A stretch of DNA of 19,856 nt from an uncultured Selenomonadales bacterium (GTDB lineage Bacteria > Bacillota > Negativicutes > Selenomonadales > Selenomonadaceae), in the NCBI GenBank assembly GCA_937877545.1, contig CALFJE010000122.1, forward strand, positions 1 to 19,856, given 5' to 3'. Position 1 is the stretch's first letter; every line of letters begins with the position of its first letter. Position numbers and translations under genes: made by a program. The notes under the pieces were generated by a model, which saw nothing but the letters and a program-made list of their open reading frames with translations, made no database searches and was not told the origin of the DNA. Positions 15,067 to 19,856 of the stretch are shown here, piece by piece.

Positions 15067-15069
15067 GGA
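15049..15069 (+). repeat. TTAGGRA heptamer repeat, three units
   Basis: TTAGGAA, TTAGGAA and TTAGGGA in tandem supply the end and stop codon of the radical SAM gene. Confidence 0.85.
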
Positions 15070-15190
15070 GTAGGCGGCTCTTTTAAATATGCGCGGGTTC
15101 CTTTCAGCGATTTGCTTGAGATTCTTCGCAGGAGTTGCACCCGTCAACTTCGCCCCGTCAATCGCCGCTTGTGAAAGCCATAACGCTTAC
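15070..15190 (-). pseudogene. Possible gene fragment in the gap
   Basis: The minus strand here reads as a protein-like stretch, SQAAIDGAKLTGATPAKNLK continuing QIAERNPRIFKRAA, that has no start codon or ribosome site. It is cut off by a stop at its beginning and runs into the heptamer repeat at its end. It may be the remnant of a gene. An alternative plus-strand frame from 15089 also lacks a ribosome site. I do not recognise either. Confidence 0.2.
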
Positions 15191-15192
15191 AA

Positions 15193-15222
15193 TAAAAAAG
15201 CGACGAACAAAATCGTCCGCCG
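15193..15222 (-). terminator. Terminator of the permease-kinase/rhodanese operon
   Basis: On the minus strand GCGGACGA (15220-15213), loop TTTTGT and TCGTCGC (15206-15200) form a stem with one bulge, followed by six T. It lies 12 bases after the stop of the rhodanese gene and abuts a copy of the 11-mer CCGCGCAGATT. Confidence 0.75.
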
Positions 15223-15233
15223 CGCAGATTCGA

Positions 15234-15710
15234 TTAAGGATTGGTCATATCCTCGGCTGGAGCTTGAGCCTCGGCGTCAACGGCAGTGCCCTCGACTTCG
15301 CCCTCCCAATCGATAATGCCGCCCATGGTGTAGACGTTGGTGTAGCCCTTCTCGATTAGCACCTTGGCGGTAAGCCCGCCGCGATTGCCGTCGCCGCAAT
15401 AGGTGATAAGCGTCGCGTTCTTGTCGGGTATCGCCTCGAATTTGTCAGCCACGGCAAACTCCAAAGGAAAGCTTATAGCTCCGGGGATATGCCTAAGCTC
15501 AAAGTCCTTGGGGAAGCGACAATCCAAAAGCCTGCCGTTCGGGTCAGCCGCCAACAGTTCCATTGCCTTGTTTTGGTCAATCCGCCAAACTTCAACCTTA
15601 GGTTGCTCCTGCTTAGCCTCGTTGCCCTGCGCGGAGTCTTTTGGCTCACTGCCGCAACCCGCGCAGATTATCAGCAACAAAGTCATCAGCGCGATTAAAA
15701 GTTTCCTCAT
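15234..15710 (-). CDS. Rhodanese-domain lipoprotein (distal)
   Basis: This 158-residue protein has a lipoprotein signal MRKLLIALMTLLLIICAGC with the acceptor Cys at residue 19. A polar linker follows, then a single rhodanese domain. The active-site loop is YCGDGNRG, with catalytic Cys followed by five residues to the next fixed position. Rhodaneses carry sulfur as a Cys persulfide. The domain therefore sits outside the cytoplasm on a lipid anchor. Its C-terminal tail is acidic and Ala-rich. The start is ATG at 15710 behind AAAAGGAGG. It is separated from the upstream rhodanese gene by 70 bases holding a heptamer repeat. It resembles the upstream gene (shared GYxNVxxMGGIxxW motif), so the pair arose by duplication. 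Confidence 0.85.
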   Translation of the reverse strand: MRKLLIALMTLLLIICAGCGSEPKDSAQGNEAKQEQPKVEVWRIDQNKAMELLAADPNGRLLDCRFPKDFELRHIPGAISFPLEFAVADKFEAIPDKNATLITYCGDGNRGGLTAKVLIEKGYTNVYTMGGIIDWEGEVEGTAVDAEAQAPAEDMTNP

Positions 15711-15726
15711 GACAATCAGCCTCCTT

Positions 15727-15761
15727 TTAGGGATTAGGAATTAGGGATTAGGGATTAGGGA
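15727..15761 (+). repeat. TTAGGRA heptamer repeat, five units
   Basis: Five tandem heptamers (TTAGGGA, TTAGGAA, then TTAGGGA three times) lie between the two rhodanese genes, just before the ribosome site of the distal one. Confidence 0.9.
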
Positions 15762-15780
15762 TTGAACTCCCCATTCCCAA

Positions 15781-16167
15781 TTATTCAATGTCGGTGCCCG
15801 CAACAGACCCCGACCAGTTGACAATGCCGCCCATCTCGAAGACGTTCTCGTAGCCGTTGGCGGATAAGATTTCAGCCGCCTCCACCGCCAGCCGCCCCGT
15901 CCGACAGTAAATAAGAATCGTCGCCTTCTTGTCCGACAGCTTGGAAAATTCGCCGGCGCGTATGTCCTCTATCGGCAACAACACGGCGTCGGGTAAGTGT
16001 TTCTTCTCGTACTCCTGCGGCGTGCGCACGTCCAATAAAATCACATCGGCTTGAGCGGCCGTCATTGCCCGCGCCTCGTCGTGACTTATGTGCTTATACG
16101 TGACTGCTTGCCCGCAACCCGCTGTCAGCAAGCACACCGCGCAGATTAACAATAGCAGACGTTTCAT
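15781..16167 (-). CDS. Rhodanese-domain lipoprotein (proximal)
   Basis: This 128-residue protein has a lipoprotein signal MKRLLLLICAVCLLTAGC with the acceptor Cys at residue 18. The rhodanese domain carries LLDVRTPQEYEKKHLPDA and the active-site loop YCRTGRLA (Cys88). All key residues for persulfide formation look present. Its ATG overlaps the stop of the permease-kinase gene as ATGA, so translation of the two is coupled. The close linkage suggests that it acts with the permease-kinase, for example by handling a sulfur compound at the membrane surface. That is an inference. Confidence 0.88.
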   Translation of the reverse strand: MKRLLLLICAVCLLTAGCGQAVTYKHISHDEARAMTAAQADVILLDVRTPQEYEKKHLPDAVLLPIEDIRAGEFSKLSDKKATILIYCRTGRLAVEAAEILSANGYENVFEMGGIVNWSGSVAGTDIE

Positions 16168-19067
16168 TTCAAAACCTCCGTGAGCGTCTCAATCATCTTT
16201 TGCACGTCGAGCGGCTTGGCAATGTGGCTGTTCATGCCCGCGTCCTTAGCCGCCTGTATGTCTTCCGTGAAGGCGTTCGCCGTCATTGCGATTATCGGTA
16301 TCTGCGCCAGCCGCTTATCCTTGAGGGCGCGTATCTTAGCCGTCGCCTCGTAGCCGTTCATGACCGGCATCTGCACATCCATTAACACCGCGTCATAATC
16401 GCCGGGCTTGGACGCCGCAACTTTTTCGTAAGCGTCTTTGCCGTCAACAGCCGTATCAAGTTGAAAGCCGAACTCCGTAAGAATCAGCGACGCTATCTCC
16501 CGATTGACCTCGTTATCCTCAACCAAAAGCAACTTAATCTTGCTGAAGTCAAGTTCCTGCGCGGAGGCGTCAATCTGCGCGGAATCAACCTCTTCCGGCT
16601 CGTCGACAATGGGGAAGTCAACCTTAACGATAAACTCGGTGCCCTTGCCAAGCTCGGTCGCAACGTCAATGGTGCCGCCCATAAGCTCGACGATACTTTT
16701 GGTAATGCTCATGCCCAAGCCCGTGCCCTGTATGTTGCTGACGGTGCGGTCGCGTTCGTAAGCCGCGAAAACCTTCTTGGCGAATTCGGGCGTCATGCCC
16801 ATGCCCGTATCCTTCACGCGCAACTCGTAACTGCCCTTGGTCTCGTCGCCGCCCGTCTGAGTGAGCGTCACCGTAACGGAGCCGCCTTGCGGGGTGAACT
16901 TGAACGCATTGCTTATAAGATTCAACAGCACCCGATTTAAGCGCGGCACGTCGCACATAACCGTTTTGTTCATGACGTGTTCGATATTGACGTTGAAGGT
17001 TAAGCCCTTGCCCTCCATTTGCGTAGCGAACAGGTCGCGGACTTCATTCAACGCCTTAACCAAATTTGACTTCTGCGGGTCAAGCTCCATTTTGCCCGAT
17101 TCAATGCGGCTCATGTCAAGGATGTCGTTTATCAGCGCGAGCAGGTGATTGTTCGACGCCTCTATCTTGTCCAGATAATCCCGCGTCTTTTTCGGCAATC
17201 CCGGCTCCTTCTTGATTAAGTTGGTGTAGCCGATTATCGCGTTCATGGGCGTGCGTATGTCGTGGCTCATGTTCGACAGGAAAGTAGACTTCGCCTTGTT
17301 GCTCCGCTCCGCCCGAACCTTTTCCGTCTCCATGTCCTTTTCGCGCTTCATCATCAAATTGTAGATATTGAACATGATAAACAGCGCAATCGTTATCAGC
17401 CCCATTTGCATGAAATTATGCCGCGTCAACGATTCGCTGACAATTTCCATTTGATTCTGCAGATAATAGGCGGAGTCGGCTCTTTCGCGCTCGGAGGGCG
17501 GCACGCCGCGTTCGTTCATTTCCTCGGTGTAGTATTCGCTCAAGTTGCCCAAAACTCTCTGCGCGGCGTCGTTGGTCGTCTCCCTAACCCACAACATAGA
17601 CGTAAAGAAAATCAGGAACAACAACGCTATCCACGATATGGTTGACTTGCCGAAACGCCGTTGCTCGTTGTCGCGCTGGAAAATGTAGCGGAAGAATACA
17701 AAGCCCAAAATGCTCCAGATAATCAGAATCAGATAGCTTTCCGTCGTCATCGCGCTCACAGTCCAGACGTTGGGCACCATGAAGTAGATAAAGAAAATCA
17801 GCGACACGACGCAGCCGATAATGCCCGTGACTTGCGGCAAACCCCTGTTCACAGCCCGCGCCGTGATAATCGTGACGATTGAGGTATAGGTATAGTCAAT
17901 GGTCGCGCCGATTGTGTTAACGTCGATAATCCACGCGATAGCCGTGCGTCCGAGGAAAGGTATAGGCAAGCTTAGCAACATGATAAACAGGACGGCGTTC
18001 ATGGGCGAATGATTTGCGTTGAGCTTGCCGAACCAAGACGGGAGCAAATCGTCACGGGTCAAGGCGTAGATTAAGCGGCTGGCGGCTATGTAGTTGCCGA
18101 CCAAACCCGTAATGACGCCGCCGATAACCGCCATTCCCAAGATTATCAAGCCGGCGTCACCCATGAGCGAATAGACCGCGTGAAAAGTCGGCAAGCCCGC
18201 AAACCCTTTGAAGCTGTCGAGCTTGTCAATGTACTCCGCCCAACTTGCACAATTCGGCGGCAAGACACTCACGGCAAGTATCGCAAGGAAAGTGTAAACC
18301 ACAGCCGCCGCCACCACCGCGCAGAAAAGTATCGCGAAGGTCTTCTTAACGGAAAAGGTGAAGCCCTCGGCGGACTGCGATACCGACTCGAAGCCGACGA
18401 AAGCCCACGGCGCAAGTACGACTATACCGAAAATCGCCGCAAAGGAGGAGTTGTTATCGGGCGGAAAGGCGGGCGCAATGTCAAAGAGATTTATGCCGCT
18501 CGCGACGACCGCGCCCATACTTATCAGCACGCCGCCGAAAAGAACTATCGCCGCAGCGGTTTGAACCCATGCCGCCAATTTCCCGCCACGCATACAGACC
18601 GCCCCGAAAAGCCACAACGCCCCCAAACTCAGAAGTGCCTCGCCGAAATAAACATCGAAGCCCGCAACCGTGTAGTGAAAGCCGAATTGAAACGTCGCCC
18701 CCAAAAGCTTTCGGCAGATAATCGGCAAGGCGGTCGCGTTCGCCCACGTTATCGCTATGTAAACCAGAATCAAAAACCACGAGCTCAAAAAGCCGTGGTC
18801 GTAGCCGAGGACTCTCTTTGCGTAGGCGTAAGTGCCGCCGGCGTCGGGGTATTTGTTCATCATAAAGTGGTAGTTGCAGCCGATAATCAGCATGATGACG
18901 CCGCCGACCGCCATACCCAGCGCGACACCGAGCGGACCTCCTATCGGCAGGAAGGTCGTCCCCGGCATAACGAACGCGCCCCAGCCCACCGCGCACCCGA
19001 ACGATAATGCCCAGACATTCAGCGGCGACAAGTAAGGCTTTAATTTTGTATTTTCTGCAGTATCCAT
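16164..19067 (-). CDS. APC-type permease fused to hybrid histidine kinase and receiver
   Basis: This 967-residue fusion has four parts. Residues 1-462 are an APC-superfamily amino-acid-permease-like domain with about 12 membrane helices. It has the first-helix motif GWGAFVMPG (28-36), DAGGTYAYAKR (75-85) and the sixth-helix motif WAFVGFES (221-228). Two more membrane helices (about 476-493 and 553-571) flank a 60-residue loop. A coiled linker leads to a kinase with SHDIRTP (His602), Asn720, DTGMG (753-757) and GTGLG (781-785). The C-terminal receiver has VEDNEVNRE, phospho-acceptor Asp897 in LMDVQMPVMNG and Lys951 in AKPLD. All phosphotransfer residues are present. No DNA-binding domain is present, so an outside partner must carry the output. 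The start is ATG at 19067; AAAGGAG is about 14 bases upstream, a long spacing. The nearest known design is CbrA, which fuses an SSS-type transporter to a kinase. Confidence 0.9.
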   Translation of the reverse strand: MDTAENTKLKPYLSPLNVWALSFGCAVGWGAFVMPGTTFLPIGGPLGVALGMAVGGVIMLIIGCNYHFMMNKYPDAGGTYAYAKRVLGYDHGFLSSWFLILVYIAITWANATALPIICRKLLGATFQFGFHYTVAGFDVYFGEALLSLGALWLFGAVCMRGGKLAAWVQTAAAIVLFGGVLISMGAVVASGINLFDIAPAFPPDNNSSFAAIFGIVVLAPWAFVGFESVSQSAEGFTFSVKKTFAILFCAVVAAAVVYTFLAILAVSVLPPNCASWAEYIDKLDSFKGFAGLPTFHAVYSLMGDAGLIILGMAVIGGVITGLVGNYIAASRLIYALTRDDLLPSWFGKLNANHSPMNAVLFIMLLSLPIPFLGRTAIAWIIDVNTIGATIDYTYTSIVTIITARAVNRGLPQVTGIIGCVVSLIFFIYFMVPNVWTVSAMTTESYLILIIWSILGFVFFRYIFQRDNEQRRFGKSTISWIALLFLIFFTSMLWVRETTNDAAQRVLGNLSEYYTEEMNERGVPPSERERADSAYYLQNQMEIVSESLTRHNFMQMGLITIALFIMFNIYNLMMKREKDMETEKVRAERSNKAKSTFLSNMSHDIRTPMNAIIGYTNLIKKEPGLPKKTRDYLDKIEASNNHLLALINDILDMSRIESGKMELDPQKSNLVKALNEVRDLFATQMEGKGLTFNVNIEHVMNKTVMCDVPRLNRVLLNLISNAFKFTPQGGSVTVTLTQTGGDETKGSYELRVKDTGMGMTPEFAKKVFAAYERDRTVSNIQGTGLGMSITKSIVELMGGTIDVATELGKGTEFIVKVDFPIVDEPEEVDSAQIDASAQELDFSKIKLLLVEDNEVNREIASLILTEFGFQLDTAVDGKDAYEKVAASKPGDYDAVLMDVQMPVMNGYEATAKIRALKDKRLAQIPIIAMTANAFTEDIQAAKDAGMNSHIAKPLDVQKMIETLTEVLK

Positions 19068-19103
19068 TGGCGGGCACCGCTCTCCTTTAATTTGTTTCTA
19101 AGT

Positions 19104-19131
19104 ATTATACACATTGCCGCGCCAAAGTAAA
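19104..19131 (-). promoter_or_regulatory. Promoter of the permease-kinase operon
   Basis: On the minus strand TTTACT (19131-19126), a 16-base spacer and a perfect TATAAT (19109-19104) lie about 37 bases before the start codon. Confidence 0.6.
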
Positions 19132-19136
19132 GTTGC

Positions 19137-19165
19137 TTGACTGCTTGAAAATTTGTCTGTATCCT
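19137..19165 (+). promoter_or_regulatory. Promoter of the Uma2-family gene
   Basis: TTGACT (19137-19142), a 17-base spacer and TATCCT (19160-19165) lie just before the ribosome site AAAGGAGG. It is divergent from the permease-kinase promoter, with the two -35 elements only about 5 bases apart. Confidence 0.5.
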
Positions 19166-19187
19166 ATGCCAAAGGAGGCGATTGTAC

Positions 19188-19799
19188 ATGTTGGTCTCAG
19201 ACACTCGCAACGACTACGAGATTATCGAGGGGGTAAAGATTATAGCACCGAGTCCGGATATGGGGCACAGCAGTATCGTTATGAATTTATCGGCAACTAT
19301 AGGAGCTTACGTCAAGATAAACAAGCTCGGCATTTGCTTTGGGGATCACATGGACGTTCATTTTCCCGACGGCAGTTTGTTCCAGCCCGACTTCATTTTC
19401 ATCAGCGCGGCGAATGCCCAACTTTTTTGGGAAAACAAACGCAGAACCCTTCACGGCGTGCCCGATATGGTCGCGGAGATTCTTTCCCAATCGACAATGA
19501 AACGCGACATGGGCATAAAAAAAGACATTTACGAACGCAACGGCGTCAAGGAATATTGGATTATCGACCCGTGGCGTGAGACCGTCGACGTTTACCTCCT
19601 GCGCGGCGGCAAGTATGAACTCGACGGGCATTACGAAAATTGGAGCGACGACGAATTGGCTGAGCTGGAGGAGTCAAGGGATTTGTCCGACGAGGAAAAG
19701 GCGGAGCTTAAGGCTCAATACAAGCCGGAAGTGCCGGTGGCGGTTTTGGACGGCTTCAAGGTTAAGATACGCAACATCTTCGGTTGGTATTTTGAATGA
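19188..19799 (+). CDS. Uma2-family (DUF820) nuclease-like protein
   Basis: This 203-residue protein belongs to the Uma2/DUF820 family, which has a PD-(D/E)XK nuclease fold. Visible motifs are the central LFQPDFIFI (Asp of the active site), PDMVAEILSQST (Glu) and KKDIYERNGVKEYWIIDP (Lys and the family's most recognisable stretch). The C-terminal 50 residues are acidic and helical. The family is common in cyanobacteria and some Firmicutes, is often found in many copies, and its biological role is unclear. The start is ATG at 19188, 9 bases after GGAGG. The in-frame TTG at 19182 is too close to the ribosome site. A dispersed hairpin element follows the stop by 4 bases. Confidence 0.88.
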   Translation: MLVSDTRNDYEIIEGVKIIAPSPDMGHSSIVMNLSATIGAYVKINKLGICFGDHMDVHFPDGSLFQPDFIFISAANAQLFWENKRRTLHGVPDMVAEILSQSTMKRDMGIKKDIYERNGVKEYWIIDPWRETVDVYLLRGGKYELDGHYENWSDDELAELEESRDLSDEEKAELKAQYKPEVPVAVLDGFKVKIRNIFGWYFE

Positions 19800-19803
19800 T
19801 TAT

Positions 19804-19852
19804 CTACTTTTTCTTTGAGGTGCCAAAGAAAAAGTAGCAAAAAGAAAGGCAC
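19804..19852. repeat. Dispersed hairpin element, copy 2
   Basis: A perfect 14-bp stem (19804-19817 with 19824-19837; CTACTTTTTCTTTG and CAAAGAAAAAGTAG) closes a 6-base loop AGGTGC. It is followed by CAAAAAGAAA and GGCAC. The loop GTGC (19820-19823) can pair with GCAC (19849-19852). It is the partner of the copy at 10018-10063. Confidence 0.8.
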
Positions 19853-19856
19853 TTAG

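Noticed and set aside
15727..15761. CRISPR array
   Set aside because: The heptamers are directly tandem with no spacers, and no cas gene is present.
18180..19007. Long open frame on the plus strand opposite the permease-kinase
   Set aside because: The product is an Arg/Lys/Glu-rich low-quality sequence; the minus-strand protein has clear domains.
1..19856. tRNA or rRNA genes
   Set aside because: None of the gaps contains a cloverleaf-like or rRNA-like stretch that I can see.

Overview
The window looks like a chromosomal segment of an anaerobic member of the Negativicutes (Firmicutes with a Gram-negative envelope). The pointers are small DUF1659, DUF2922 and YvrJ family proteins (a Firmicutes signature), a TAXI-type TRAP binding lipoprotein, a family 10 fucosyltransferase of the kind that decorates surface glycans, and an amino-acid-permease/histidine-kinase hybrid. 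Taxonomy is an inference from gene content; no rRNA or tRNA is present. Base composition is balanced and Shine-Dalgarno sites are strong (AAGGAGG type).

Layout. (1) 1-6295, plus strand: a cassette that resembles phage tail-fibre or appendage genes. It runs: a 5'-truncated structural-like protein, a glycine-rich 688-residue protein made of two diverged copies of one module, DUF1659, DUF2922, a DUF1659 with an added beta-rich tail, a second DUF2922, a coiled-coil membrane anchor, a 483-residue fibre-like protein, a 57-residue helical protein and YvrJ. No capsid, terminase, tape-measure, integrase or lysin gene is visible. A 30-bp inverted repeat (29/30 match) brackets the DUF1659/DUF2922 block. 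(2) 6296-6673: a palindrome-rich spacer holding an unlisted 43-codon reading frame. (3) 6674-7926: a small hypothetical protein and the TAXI lipoprotein, converging on (4) an OmpR-type response regulator and sensor kinase on the minus strand (7978-9920). (5) 9930-10265: a hairpin-rich spacer. (6) 10266-15066: an apparent operon mrdA (PBP2), pth, a family 10 glycosyltransferase with an in-frame G9 tract, and a radical SAM protein. (7) 15234-19067, minus strand: a fused APC-type permease, histidine kinase and receiver, followed by two rhodanese lipoproteins. (8) 19188-19799: a Uma2-family gene diverging from the permease-kinase.

The strongest points are: the permease-kinase fusion translationally coupled to an extracytoplasmic rhodanese; the G9 tract, where gain or loss of one G gives a stop within a few codons, as expected of a phase-variable fucosyltransferase; at least 13 exact copies of the 11-mer CCGCGCAGATT on both strands; a dispersed hairpin element present twice with a compensatory change in a loop-tail pairing; and the phage-like cassette with a duplicated DUF1659-DUF2922 pair. 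All homology calls are from memory of the families; no database search was run.
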